Shown here in pieces: positions 8,352 to 17,506 of a DNA stretch of 64,000 nucleotides. The DNA lies in the NCBI RefSeq assembly GCF_018343715.1, contig NZ_JAGYPL010000004.1:186001-250000 (forward strand), in the 5' to 3' direction. Position 1 is the stretch's first letter. The number at the start of each line of letters is the position of its first letter. The notes below the pieces were generated by a model. It had not been told where the DNA came from, did not search any database, and worked only from the letters and a program-made list of their open reading frames with translations. Position numbers and translations under genes: made by a program. Source of the DNA: Bacillus sp. FJAT-49711. Its GTDB lineage: Bacteria; Bacillota; Bacilli; Bacillales; Bacillaceae_C.

Positions 8352-9479
8352 CTATTGCTTGGTCGCTTCATTTTCTTTCCAATAATAATCAGCAAAAACT
8401 TCTGCCAAAGCGTCTATAGTGTTATTCAGCTCTTCAATGTTATTATCTACACCTCCCAGTTCCACTAATATTGCTTTGTCTGATACATCTTGATTATAGA
8501 CTCCATTTCCTTGGTATCTATTTTTCAAGAAAACTCCACGGCTGATACCGGGATATTTTTTTTCTAATTCACTATTAATTTTTTTTGCGAATTCTAAGTT
8601 TTTTTGGTAATTTTTATTTTCTTTTCCAACTATAAAATATAGTCTTGCAAATGGTTTACCTTTTATATTTTTTGTAGTTACTGCTTTTCTAGCTGAATCA
8701 CGGTGTATATCTATAAAATATTGGATATTTTTATTATTAGCTAGAGCTGTCTGAACAATTTCATGTGATAGTTTGTATGAATCAGAATAATCCCATTTCC
8801 GTTTTAATAACTCATTATTTACGTTGGTCTTATTATGCTCAACACCTATCCCCAATGCTATCAAACTATTACTTAATTTTTCACCAACAGCTACCACATT
8901 TGCCTTACTATCAGAACTAAATGCTTCATCTGGAACAGTTGCGTCTTTTAGTAAAGGAAGAAAAGATTCTAGATTATGTGTATGATAAATAAACACACTT
9001 TTGGATTCATGGACTACAGTATTGTCTGTATCGTTTTTATCCGTGTTATTATTAAACTGATCGTGAACTTCTTTTTCTATAAAGTTTTTAGGGGGTGGCG
9101 ATTCAAAAGGAAGCGTCGTCAAATCGGTTCCTTCCCCTGCAACAATTATTTTTGTATCATAGTTTGCTAATCCAGGAATCTCATTTATTAAAAAGCTTCG
9201 AGTATCAGAAGGTTTTATATTTATGATTATTTTAAGAAGTCCCTCAGAAATATTTTTAAATGATAAAAAGTCACTTTGATAAGTAGGAAAGAAATAATGA
9301 TTTTCAAATTTCATAACTTGAATAAATAACTCATCTGCCTTAATATCCTGAAACAGCTTTTGCATTACTTCGGACTTAAATTCATACTTATATATGATGC
9401 CTAATAAAAGTATTGAAACAATAAGTATCCTAAAAAACAATAATTTATCGGATCTGTCTCTATATCTGTGATTTTTCAT
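8352..9479 (-). CDS. spoIIP: stage II sporulation protein P (SpoIIP) family
   Basis: This 375-residue protein has an N-terminal membrane anchor (residues 16-29) and a C-terminal amidase/endopeptidase domain. Marker motifs are FIYHTHNLESF, DIHRDSARK and AILVELGGVDNN, which carry the His and Glu ligands of the SpoIIP cell-wall hydrolase. SpoIIP works with SpoIID and SpoIIM to thin septal peptidoglycan and drive engulfment. In Bacillus the main copy sits beside gpr; here the neighbours are unrelated, so this is probably an extra paralogue. It is a single gene with its own terminator. Confidence 0.85.
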   Translation of the reverse strand: MKNHRYRDRSDKLLFFRILIVSILLLGIIYKYEFKSEVMQKLFQDIKADELFIQVMKFENHYFFPTYQSDFLSFKNISEGLLKIIINIKPSDTRSFLINEIPGLANYDTKIIVAGEGTDLTTLPFESPPPKNFIEKEVHDQFNNNTDKNDTDNTVVHESKSVFIYHTHNLESFLPLLKDATVPDEAFSSDSKANVVAVGEKLSNSLIALGIGVEHNKTNVNNELLKRKWDYSDSYKLSHEIVQTALANNKNIQYFIDIHRDSARKAVTTKNIKGKPFARLYFIVGKENKNYQKNLEFAKKINSELEKKYPGISRGVFLKNRYQGNGVYNQDVSDKAILVELGGVDNNIEELNNTIDALAEVFADYYWKENEATKQ

Positions 9480-9849
9480 TTATTCACCCTCTATTAATAG
9501 TACGAATTTTAATCTTGTATTCTATGTTTACTATCAATATGTTTTTTCATTGATAAATATTCATATATTATTCAAATGGTGAATATTAGATTTCAATTCT
9601 CTATTTATTAATATTGCTTTGAATTAAGCCTTATTGAAAACAGCAGCCAACTATCGGAAATAATTAAATGAAAAGATCACTTTTTATAAAAGCGATCCGA
9701 TCAAATTATACATTCCTTAAAATCTTTCATCGTCCTTTCTTTCAAAAATCTAAGTTCTCTATAATTTGAATTTTTTCACTATCGGAATAGTCAATAATGG
9801 ACTATTATATAAAAGAAGATACATACTATTCCGTTGGGAGGAATGCATT
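9480..9849. other. intergenic, nothing recognised
   Basis: This AT-rich gap separates divergent genes (spoIIP homologue leftward, VOC protein rightward). It must carry both promoters. A short GATC...GATC hairpin (about 9677-9697) is present. I see no ORF or RNA gene. Confidence 0.4.
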
Positions 9850-10218
9850 ATGAAAATGGAACATATAGGAATTATGGTTAAGGACATGGATGAGTCTCTA
9901 GCATTTTATCAAAACATCCTTGGTTTAAAATTAAGAAGTAGAGAGTGGTTAAATGACACAGTGGAGCTTGCCTTCTTATATTTTACAGAGCAGCCAAGTG
10001 TAGAGATTGAACTTGTTTATGGCGTTCAAGTTGAAAACGAAGGGATCGTAAATCACTTAGCCTTTACAGTTGAAGATATTGAAGCCGAACTCGCACGCTT
10101 GAAAGAAGCAGGTGTCAAATTGGTAGATGAAGAACCTCGATCTATTTTAAAAGATAATGTTAAAATTGCGTTTTTTGAGGGTCCGAATGGCGAGAAGCTA
10201 GAATTGGTAGAAAGATAA
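9850..10218 (+). CDS. VOC-family (glyoxalase/epimerase-like) protein
   Basis: The protein has 122 residues. The ATG at 9850 is chosen over the upstream frame because GGGAGG precedes it. Both halves of the vicinal-oxygen-chelate fold are visible: MEHIGIMVKDMDESLAFYQN at the start and NHLAFTVEDIEAELARLKEA in the second half. Candidate metal ligands are His4, Glu55 or nearby, His in NHLAF and the Glu in KLELVE. The length fits a single VOC module. It is cytoplasmic and the substrate is unknown. It is monocistronic. Confidence 0.85.
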   Translation: MKMEHIGIMVKDMDESLAFYQNILGLKLRSREWLNDTVELAFLYFTEQPSVEIELVYGVQVENEGIVNHLAFTVEDIEAELARLKEAGVKLVDEEPRSILKDNVKIAFFEGPNGEKLELVER

Positions 10219-10383
10219 GGGAGGAAAATGAAGTAAATTTTATATCAGATTGAACATACAATGATTGTAAACGAATAATATTTTTAAGTAGTATATCTTC
10301 AACAAATAAGTGCGATGCTTCAATAAGGAAGGTCGCTCTTTCTTATTGATGGAACGAAGCGATAGAGAATAGGAGATTTGATT

Positions 10384-10505
10384 ATGAACTGATAATAAAA
10401 CAAACCGTTAAAGAAACTTTTAATTTATTGCCTCTAATTTGGTTTAATTCAATTGTACCTTTTTTATTTGGCATTTACATTTCGCTTCTTTTTGTAAAAG
10501 TGTAG
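10384..10505 (+). pseudogene. decayed small membrane protein gene
   Basis: AGGAG precedes an ATG at 10384 that runs at once into TGA. One frame over, the sequence is open: LIIKQTVKETFNLLPLIW, then a hydrophobic stretch to TAG at 10503-10505. This looks like a start-proximal frameshift in a small membrane protein gene. The rest of the 10219-10674 gap shows only an inverted repeat near 10320-10350 and further AT-rich sequence. Confidence 0.35.
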
Positions 10506-10674
10506 GATAAGTACAATCCATCACAATCTGATCTAAATTTATTAAGAAAAGAATAATTTTTAATGCTTTAGAATTGATCCCGATAGCAACTTTATATTTT
10601 ATTCGAACTACGCATTAATATCATTTTTAATCTTGCCAAGCTGTAGATGTTTTTTCAAAAAGGTTTTTTTTTAT

Positions 10675-10872
10675 CTATCTGTTTTTTCTATTCTTTATGT
10701 TAGATTTGATGAATAGACAAACCGCTAACAAAAATGCTATTGTTGCAAGATTAGTATAAGTTCGTGCTAATTCAATCGCATGTACTGGCTTAAAGAATAT
10801 TGATTTGTATCCATAAATCAAGAATGCACAAAGTATGATAACTGTCACTATGTTTAATACTCTTTTGAACAT
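10675..10872 (-). CDS. two-helix small membrane protein
   Basis: The protein has 65 residues with two hydrophobic segments and a basic C-terminus (KSNIKNRKNR). The ATG at 10872 is chosen because GAAGG lies 8 bp upstream; the GTG at 10881 overlaps that site. No family is recognised and no operon partner is visible. Confidence 0.5.
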   Translation of the reverse strand: MFKRVLNIVTVIILCAFLIYGYKSIFFKPVHAIELARTYTNLATIAFLLAVCLFIKSNIKNRKNR

Positions 10873-10920
10873 ACATTTCACCTTCTTTCTTCCTTCCGGT
10901 TATCATTGACAACCATCTAA

Positions 10921-11055
10921 GTGATACCCTTCAAAGTAAGAGATTGGAACCTTTTTGAGTGTTTACTAAATAAAAAGATTCCATTAAATCCTGACGATAT
11001 TGATTGTTATGAAAACGATGATGTATATTACGTGATTAATCTGTCGAGTAAATGA
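10921..11055 (+). pseudogene. short acidic coding remnant
   Basis: A 44-residue frame (from GTG 10921 to TGA 11055) has protein-like composition (WNLFECLLNKKIPLNPDDID) but no ribosome binding site and an in-frame stop directly upstream. It is probably the C-terminal end of a deleted gene. A weak hairpin with AAAAGCG/CGCTTTTTT (about 11072-11112) follows. The rest of 10873-11228 is featureless. Confidence 0.3.
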
Positions 11056-11228
11056 ACGTAAACAGGCGAAAAGCGAAGATCCTCCTTCCCTATTTTTGTC
11101 CGCTTTTTTGATTATTTCCCTACCTTAAAACGCTATTAAATGATACTAAAGTCATTTAAAAATTTATATTTTATTCAGCAAAAGCAACCGTTTAAAGAAC
11201 CGGCAAGATGCTCAACGCTGCGAAGAGA

Positions 11229-11852
11229 TCAATAAGTAAGTTTATTTTCAGTTCCTAAAAGCAGCCTTTTTATATTTTCCCTATGTCTAAAAATAACCAT
11301 TAGAGCCATTAGCCATACAAAAATATTAAAATATAAGGTATGCCCAAAAACAGGAATAAATGAAATAGCCGCAATAAGCATTGTAGCTAATATGGTGCCT
11401 AAAGAAACATACCTTGTTAAAGCAATTATTATTACAAAAAAACCAATGCATAAAAGGGCCATAACCCAGTCAATCATAAACAGCACAGCCACTGACGTTA
11501 GTGCTCCCTTTCCTCCTTTAAACCTAAAATATACCGGCCAGTTATGCCCTATAACCGCGCCTGCGCCTGCCACCAAAAGGCTTAAGGAATCCATCGTCCC
11601 TCCTGAATAAAAGTAAACGCCAAGTAACAAGCCTATAGAACAGGCAATTATTCCTTTTAATATATCTCCCAAAAGAACAAACACCGCAGCAGATTTCCCA
11701 AGTGTTCTTAGAGTATTGGTAAGCCCGGCGCTTTTGCTTCCGTGGTTTCTTATATCCATGCCGTATATTTTCCCTACAATCACCGCTGTATTCAGACTAC
11801 CTAAAAGGTAACCAAAAGTTAAGGCAACAAAAATCTTTAAAATATCCATCAT
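11229..11852 (-). CDS. plsY: glycerol-3-phosphate acyltransferase PlsY
   Basis: This integral membrane protein has 207 residues and five or more hydrophobic segments. PlsY motifs are present: GSLNTAVIVGK near residue 17, the central GHNWPVYFRFKGGKG near residue 100, and FRHRENIKRL near the C-terminus. The enzyme transfers an acyl group from acyl phosphate to glycerol-3-phosphate in phospholipid synthesis. The ATG at 11852 follows GGGAGG with good spacing; the upstream TTG is too close. Bacilli usually have a PlsY near parE, and here it stands alone among accessory genes, so it may be an additional copy. Confidence 0.9.
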   Translation of the reverse strand: MMDILKIFVALTFGYLLGSLNTAVIVGKIYGMDIRNHGSKSAGLTNTLRTLGKSAAVFVLLGDILKGIIACSIGLLLGVYFYSGGTMDSLSLLVAGAGAVIGHNWPVYFRFKGGKGALTSVAVLFMIDWVMALLCIGFFVIIIALTRYVSLGTILATMLIAAISFIPVFGHTLYFNIFVWLMALMVIFRHRENIKRLLLGTENKLTY

Positions 11853-11963
11853 CAATTTCCTCCCTTACCTCCACAAACTGGCTCTTTTATGGCAAATCAT
11901 TATGGGACAACTACACCTGTTAATTGAGCAAGCCAAATCTTTCAGATGAAATCATATAGCAAA

Positions 11964-12176
11964 TTACTTTCTAACAAACTTTATAATTAAGCTAATAATT
12001 ACGGAAATAACCGTGTAAATTACTACCCAAATACAGAAAGACTTATTAAATACAGTGAAAATTAAAATTGTAAAAACAACAAAAATTAATAAAGGTATTA
12101 CAGACAACTTTTTCAAGAAAAACATTCCTACAATCGACATGATCATAACAATGATAGGCAAAACTAACAACACCAA
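11964..12176 (-). CDS. DUF2651/YbeF-like small membrane protein
   Basis: This frame of about 70 residues is nearly all hydrophobic, with two to three membrane segments and the tract VFNKSFCIWVVIYTVISVII, which resembles DUF2651 (YbeF) proteins from memory. Start codons are TTG 12176 or GTG 12173, with no clear ribosome binding site. It lies only 9 bp after the stop of the APH gene and may be translated by coupling. Confidence 0.5.
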   Translation of the reverse strand: MVLLVLPIIVMIMSIVGMFFLKKLSVIPLLIFVVFTILIFTVFNKSFCIWVVIYTVISVIISLIIKFVRK

Positions 12177-12185
12177 AAGATATAT

Positions 12186-13121
12186 TTATCTAATCAAAGC
12201 CATATCAACAACTTGTTTCGCAAACGCAGCACAGGGTTTAATTAGGTCAGGACTTTTATCAATAGCCCATCTCAGTTTGTCGAAAGCTCTTAACAGCAAC
12301 AAAACTCTCACGCTAGAGAGGTCCTTTTCCATTAAACCATAGCCATCTAGATATGCTTTAAATTCTTCATTATTGGGCTCCCTACCTAGGATTTGGCACT
12401 TCAACATTTCTATAATGTCACCATAAGGTATCACTGATACTTCTGCACTGCCCCAATCAAGTAAAAATACCTGTCCTTCATTATTGACGATTGTATTCTT
12501 CAATGAGACATCCCCATGATTTAAAGCAAAATGGAACTTCTCTTCCTTCAAACCTTCGAACAGTTTTCTAATTTTTTTAGATTCTGTCTGATTGATTACC
12601 CCAAGCTCTATTAACTGATCATTCTCGGTTAAACTGTTGATATTATAATTTACATAACCCAACCAACTACCATCTGACCCTGCATGAGGAGGCGACTGAA
12701 ACATACCATGTATTGAAATCAGATTTTCCCCATATCCCTTAACTGGAATCGTATGAATTAGTTTGGCGTAAGCGCCAAGTTGCTTCCAAATATCCCTCTT
12801 GGGTTTCGTACTATCTAATCCGTTCTCTCCATCTATGAAGGTTTGGATCATATACGCGGTTTCGTCAACTATACCAATAGACAATACCTGTGGACTAGGA
12901 ATGCCAACTGCTCGAGCTTGCTCGATGCACCAACTTTCTTTAACAAAACTCGAATATGTATCCGCTTTGTTCATGCGAACTACAACTTTCCTGTTATTCG
13001 TCTCAGCTACACAAACTTGATTTACGCTTCCTTTACCTATTATTTGATATGATTTTATGACCCTTTCTTGTAAAAAATCCTCTGTAATTCGTTCTGCTTT
13101 CGAAACATGCGATTGTATCAT
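12186..13121 (-). CDS. APH-family phosphotransferase
   Basis: This 311-residue protein has the APH/choline-kinase fold. The signature Brenner loop HGDVSLKN lies near residue 202 and the metal-binding LLDWGSAE near residue 219. The N-lobe shows GKGSVNQVCVAE and the Lys/Arg region VVVRMNKAD. AAGGAG precedes the ATG. The family includes aminoglycoside phosphotransferases, macrolide kinases and sugar/amine kinases, so the substrate is open. A small membrane protein follows directly. Confidence 0.8.
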   Translation of the reverse strand: MIQSHVSKAERITEDFLQERVIKSYQIIGKGSVNQVCVAETNNRKVVVRMNKADTYSSFVKESWCIEQARAVGIPSPQVLSIGIVDETAYMIQTFIDGENGLDSTKPKRDIWKQLGAYAKLIHTIPVKGYGENLISIHGMFQSPPHAGSDGSWLGYVNYNINSLTENDQLIELGVINQTESKKIRKLFEGLKEEKFHFALNHGDVSLKNTIVNNEGQVFLLDWGSAEVSVIPYGDIIEMLKCQILGREPNNEEFKAYLDGYGLMEKDLSSVRVLLLLRAFDKLRWAIDKSPDLIKPCAAFAKQVVDMALIR

Positions 13122-13211
13122 AAAATTCTCCTTATTTAACTATGTAATTAGACTGCATTTATCAATTACTTAATATTTCCTCTTAAATTCCCGTTTGTAC
13201 AATAACTTCTA

Positions 13212-13245
13212 CAAAAATAGCGATAATCCTTCTTGGACTATCGCA
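13212..13245 (-). terminator. intrinsic terminator after GNAT pseudogene
   Basis: The minus strand reads TGCGATAGTCC, a small loop, then GGATTATCGCTATTTTTGT. The stem lies just downstream of the GNAT reading frame that ends at 13265. Confidence 0.6.
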
Positions 13246-13264
13246 CCCGTTCGTTTAAAAAGCA

Positions 13265-13856
13265 CTATAAAATATTCAAATATTTTTCATAGCAAACACA
13301 TTCATGAATTCGTTGGTTGGATGTTTTAAACTGCTCAATCTCTTCTCCTACGTAATGTGCGAATGAATTGACTAAGTAGAGTTTAGGGATGATACTTTGA
13401 ATTCTATTTTTCATTTCATTTCCTTCAAAGTAAATATGGTAGTATGAATCGACTTTATTAAACAACATTTTTTCATACCAGTTCTGTACCCAACAGTCAT
13501 CTCTAGTCCAGGCTTCAAAACGATTTAAACCTAAATCGACTGCTCGCTTTTCCGCTTCTTGAAGTAGTTGCTCGCCAATTCCTTGTCGATAATAATCTGG
13601 ATGAACTGCAATATGCCAGATCATTCCTCCTAAACCTTCCGCCCTTGAACAAACTGTCTTTTCTTCCTTTTCATACTCTACATCAATGAGACCAACAATT
13701 TCTCCGTTTAATTCTGCAATTAGTTCGATTGCAGAATTCTCATAGCTTTCCTTTTTATTTAAAACATTATCAAAAATAAGCTGTATTTAAAAATGATAGT
13801 GTTCTACATCGAACCCAACCTATTTCATCAGTATCTTTATATTCACGAATAATCAA
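13265..13856 (-). pseudogene. GNAT N-acetyltransferase, frameshifted in a T5 run
   Basis: The reading frame from TTG 13856 (GGGGGAG ribosome binding site) encodes IIREYKDTDEIGWVRCRTLS, then stops after AYF. At the T5 run (13772-13776 on the complement) a one-base shift restores a continuous frame: FDNVLNKKESYENSAIELIA, through to IWHIAVHPDYYRQGIGEQLL, the acetyl-CoA loop (RQGIG) of GNAT enzymes, ending at 13265. The joined protein would be about 196 residues. One extra T, either true or a sequencing slip, explains the break. Confidence 0.75.
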
Positions 13857-14243
13857 TTTATATTTTCTCCCCCTTAAGAACTTGTTGGTTGAAGTTAAAA
13901 CCATGACCTTGGTTAATGAAAAATCTGGCCTTTATATGAAAAAAGGACACTTATCCTTATTCATGGATAACACACGATTACATAAGATCATTTTTTTAAA
14001 TAAAAAACGTTGATATTATGAGAGATTTGATAATCGCGCTTTAATAGAATATAATGCTTTTTAAAAATTTTGCGGACAAATCTTCAGACAAATAATTCTG
14101 GTTGAATACATAACGCTATAAACTTTGATTTTATGGCAAACATTAAGAGTATGTTTTGAAAAAAAATGATCAAACATACTCTTATTTATATGGCAAATTA
14201 ACTTTTATAGAGATAGGACTTAGGCTCGTCTGACACGCACTCG
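13857..14243. other. intergenic with one hairpin
   Basis: No gene was found here. A long inverted repeat (TAAGAGTATGTTTT at 14144-14157 with its partner at 14171-14184) lies below the DinB gene and is its likely terminator. The remainder is AT-rich and unremarkable. Confidence 0.5.
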
Positions 14244-14744
14244 TTACTTAATAAACCTTTGTTCTAATTCAACCTTTTGACGCAAGTGATGACGAAAATG
14301 CATACCAACCAAATCATACCATTCCCTTGCATTCAGCCAGCCGAACCCTCCATGCTTGACTTTATAATTCGGGTTTATATTATCCACTTTTGATTCCCAT
14401 TTGCTCAACCTTAGAATTACTTGTTTCATTCTGCTAATAAGTTCGTCAATGCTATTCGAATTATTAGGTGGAGTATTTAGTTCATCCGGTAATTTAATTT
14501 TAATTGGTGGAAACCCTCCGTTCTTATATAAATGCTCACCAAACTCCGTTTTCCCTAGGGGTTGTTCATCATTTAAGGTAGCACAAGTTTCCATATTATC
14601 TAGATACTCATGAGCAACAAGAATTAAATGGTCATACATTTGTCCAATAGACCAAACCCCTTCTTCCGATTTATATCTTAGCTGTTCCAATGAATAATTT
14701 TGAAGCTCGCTTTTGTAAGTATTAATCATTTTAAGTTCGGTCAA
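14244..14744 (-). CDS. DinB-family protein
   Basis: This 166-residue four-helix-bundle protein has the DinB metal-site pattern: a His in MYDHLILVAHEYL near residue 38 and a second cluster HFRHHLRQK near residue 150. The start is TTG 14744, with AAGGAGG in ideal position. DinB proteins often act as thiol-dependent S-transferases, with activity here unknown. It is monocistronic with a hairpin downstream. Confidence 0.75.
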   Translation of the reverse strand: MTELKMINTYKSELQNYSLEQLRYKSEEGVWSIGQMYDHLILVAHEYLDNMETCATLNDEQPLGKTEFGEHLYKNGGFPPIKIKLPDELNTPPNNSNSIDELISRMKQVILRLSKWESKVDNINPNYKVKHGGFGWLNAREWYDLVGMHFRHHLRQKVELEQRFIK

Positions 14745-15487
14745 TTTAATTCCTCCTTTGGTACTTTTTAACTCATATCTTAAATTTTATATATATATAA
14801 CTAATTATTCAATCTTCGATTATAAATACCTTCGTTCACATGTTCCGTTAGTTTAAAAAAGAACCTCACAATCTCCTCTATATTTAACCAACTATCCAAT
14901 TTTGTTGAAAACGTTCCTCAACAATTAATCAAACTTTTTTATAAACGTCGTGACTTTATTGTTGCTTTATAATAAAGTTTGATTAAAAACAAGCCATTGA
15001 ATGTTAATGGATCAATACTCTTACTATTTTATTTTTGAAAAAAGATTGTTCAAAACGCTGATTTTTGACATTCTTAGGATTTATTTTTGATAAAAAAGTT
15101 ATATCATTTCAGTAATCCTTATTCCACTAAATCCCCTGTTACTTTAAGTAAGATCGTTTCACATACTTAATAACTCATAGCCATAAGTATCACCTTTGTC
15201 CAAATTAAGGACAGTTTCACATTCTTTCTTTTTTCGTCATCACTACTTCATCTTCAATAAAAGCATTCAGTCGCCCCTATGTGAATACCTTCCCACAGAA
15301 ATCAATAATGATTTTTAGAGCCAGATAAAAAAAGCTTCCCATTTAGTATTTTTACTAAAAAGAAGCTTTTTTGGTCAAAAATATGGGTGTATAATGATTG
15401 AAAATCGTAAACTTTGGACGTCATACAGCTAATTGAACTTCATGATCATCTTTTTTAAAAATGCTTTAACCTTAAAGGACAACGGAT
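14745..15487. other. long intergenic region with a bidirectional terminator
   Basis: I see no coding frame in this roughly 740-bp gap. It holds an AT-rich inverted repeat (about 14933-14992, TAATCAAACTTT against AAAGTTTGATTA) and a strong terminator at 15325-15373 described separately. Its 5' half carries the promoter for the DinB gene. Confidence 0.4.
15325..15373 (-). terminator. strong terminator of the secreted-protein gene
   Basis: AAAAAAAGCTTC pairs with GAAGCTTTTTT, with an inner TTTAGT...ACTAAA stem. Poly-T occurs on the minus strand after the stem, placing it as the terminator of the gene ending at 15488. Confidence 0.75.
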
Positions 15488-16222
15488 TTAATCCTTAGGT
15501 GTTCCTTGTAATTGCTGATATTTTGTCATCCTTTCAATCGCTTCCTCCCGCATATTGGACAAAGATTGTAATCTGTGCATATCCATCTGTTGATTCTGGG
15601 ACTGAACATTGATTTCAGAATTGACTACTTGTGTAACTCCTCCGGCTATTTGTAAACTTCCTTGGACTATTGCTGCAGTAAATCGTTGGTCTGCAGCATT
15701 TCGCATTCGTTCTACATCTGCTTGTAGAGCCGCTATTGATTCATTTAATTCCTGTTGGCGTGATTCTAGAGCCGCAGATCGCATTTCTGCACTTAATTTT
15801 TTCAACAGTGCTCCCACAACTAGTTCGTCTTTACTATTTCGTATTGCTACTTCTGTTGCTTGAGTGACTTCCAATAATTCATTTAACTTTTGTAATTGTC
15901 GGTCTCCATCCCTCACTAAGTCACTCTGTTTTTTCAATTGACTATCTAGTAACCGAAGTTGGTTCTCCTGAACCTGTATGATCGAAGTTATTACGTCCTC
16001 TCCTATTAAATTGGCATGACCAACGCTTTTAACACTAGCCAACATCTGCTGTTGTGATTGGGTATCCATATTTTCATAAGCTTCAAGTGCTTCCTTCATT
16101 TCATCTTCATAACGATCTTTTTCAACCGCATAACTATTTTCATTCCCTATCCCAAAAAAGACTGCCAAAATGATGGCTATACTCACACAGCCTACTCCTA
16201 TGTTGCGAATCCACATGTCCAT
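15488..16222 (-). CDS. secreted coiled-coil protein, paralogue A (unknown family)
   Basis: The protein has 244 residues with a Sec signal peptide (about residues 5-32, ending in NSYA). The mature part is almost all charged/Gln-rich heptad sequence, predicted to form coiled coils, with a short Ala/Gly-rich hydrophobic stretch near residue 190 (AAIVQGSLQIAGGVTQVV). It shares with the gene at 18349 an N-terminal TQSQQQ motif and a C-terminal QQMDMHRLQSLSN motif. It lies 42 bp downstream of a substrate-binding lipoprotein gene, so the two are probably co-transcribed. No named family is recognised. Confidence 0.65.
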   Translation of the reverse strand: MDMWIRNIGVGCVSIAIILAVFFGIGNENSYAVEKDRYEDEMKEALEAYENMDTQSQQQMLASVKSVGHANLIGEDVITSIIQVQENQLRLLDSQLKKQSDLVRDGDRQLQKLNELLEVTQATEVAIRNSKDELVVGALLKKLSAEMRSAALESRQQELNESIAALQADVERMRNAADQRFTAAIVQGSLQIAGGVTQVVNSEINVQSQNQQMDMHRLQSLSNMREEAIERMTKYQQLQGTPKD

Positions 16223-16264
16223 CTTCTATCACCTTTCATTATTTAAAAACATCCATTGTAAGAA

Positions 16265-17506
16265 TTAATTAGGAGAAATATATCCTGGAAGGCCTGGATT
16301 CCTTAAATATTTTGCGGTTTGAATCCAATTGTATGAATCCTCAATATCTTCCTGAACCTCCCATATATCATAATGATAGTATTTGCGATCTCCTTTTTCG
16401 TTTAAAGCTGTCCACCCTGTTACACCTGCATAAGTCGCTGACCCTTCTATCATATTATTCATCAATTCTTCTCTGTCAAACGGATCTTTAAGTTGATTCA
16501 TCACAGAAGCTAACATGCCTGGAATATCATAAGCAAACAGTGCATCAGGAAGAAAGGGGCCTTCTGTAAAAGTTTCCAATTCAGATTGAATGGTGTTAAA
16601 CAAGGTTGAATCAGGAATACCGAATGTTACTCCTGTCAAATTCACTTGTGATGCCTTTTGTGCAATCTCTTCATCATCTAAAATGACTGGACTGAGTGTA
16701 ACAGTATCCGTTCCAAACCAACGGATTCCATCCATACTATCTTCTTTATCACTATTTCTAAGCATATCGGCTATTTCATCAAATGCAACTGGAACAACTG
16801 CAATCCGTTCCTTTTCCATTTCCAAACTCTTCACTGCATTCGCAATTTTTTTCGAAACAAGTTCCCAATCTGTTTCCTTTGGCTGGTAAATTACTGGCTC
16901 TGTGACCGTCCCATGAAGTGATTCAAATTCTTCCGTAAACTGTTTAGTTAATTCACTACCATAAATATCATTTCGATAAACGGGAACTACTGCATAAACT
17001 CCTTCATATGCCAATAGATTTGCTAATGCTTTGGCTTGTTCAGTATCATCAGGAACCATCCGAAAGACACTATCTCCTTCAATTCCAAGTGTAGGTGAAG
17101 TGCTACTATAACTGATAACGATAGCACCTTGTTCAGACGCCCAAGGTTGTATACTTTCTACTTCTGCACTTGAACCGGCAATAAAAATTTCATGCCCTTC
17201 TTCCCATAATTTCTTTGCTTTTGAAAGAGCAACTTCTGGATCACTCTGACTGTCCTCAACTGTAAGTTCGAATTGCAGATCCAATCCTTCTTCTTCCCAG
17301 TTTTTATTGGTATCTTCCACACCCATCTCAATTGCTAGTTTACGAATTTCCCCTTTTGATCCTAACCCACCACTCAACGGTAATAAGGCCGCCAATTTGA
17401 TAACATTTGTATCTTTTTGAGTCTCTTGAATAGAACAACCATTGACAAATATCAAAAGTGATAAAGAAAGAACCCAAACTAAGACAACATAAAACTTCCC
17501 CTTCAT
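16265..17506 (-). CDS. periplasmic-binding-protein type 1 lipoprotein (LivJ-like)
   Basis: The protein has 413 residues. The ATG at 17506 is chosen because GAGGG sits 5 bp upstream and it yields a typical lipoprotein signal ending VNGC. The mature part begins with IKLAALLPLSGGLGSKGE and continues with EIFIAGSSAEVESIQPWA, the two-lobed fold of branched-chain amino-acid receptors. No permease or ATPase gene is nearby, so it may act as a sensor subunit or use a distant transporter. It precedes a secreted coiled-coil gene in the same direction. Confidence 0.8.
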   Translation of the reverse strand: MKGKFYVVLVWVLSLSLLIFVNGCSIQETQKDTNVIKLAALLPLSGGLGSKGEIRKLAIEMGVEDTNKNWEEEGLDLQFELTVEDSQSDPEVALSKAKKLWEEGHEIFIAGSSAEVESIQPWASEQGAIVISYSSTSPTLGIEGDSVFRMVPDDTEQAKALANLLAYEGVYAVVPVYRNDIYGSELTKQFTEEFESLHGTVTEPVIYQPKETDWELVSKKIANAVKSLEMEKERIAVVPVAFDEIADMLRNSDKEDSMDGIRWFGTDTVTLSPVILDDEEIAQKASQVNLTGVTFGIPDSTLFNTIQSELETFTEGPFLPDALFAYDIPGMLASVMNQLKDPFDREELMNNMIEGSATYAGVTGWTALNEKGDRKYYHYDIWEVQEDIEDSYNWIQTAKYLRNPGLPGYISPN

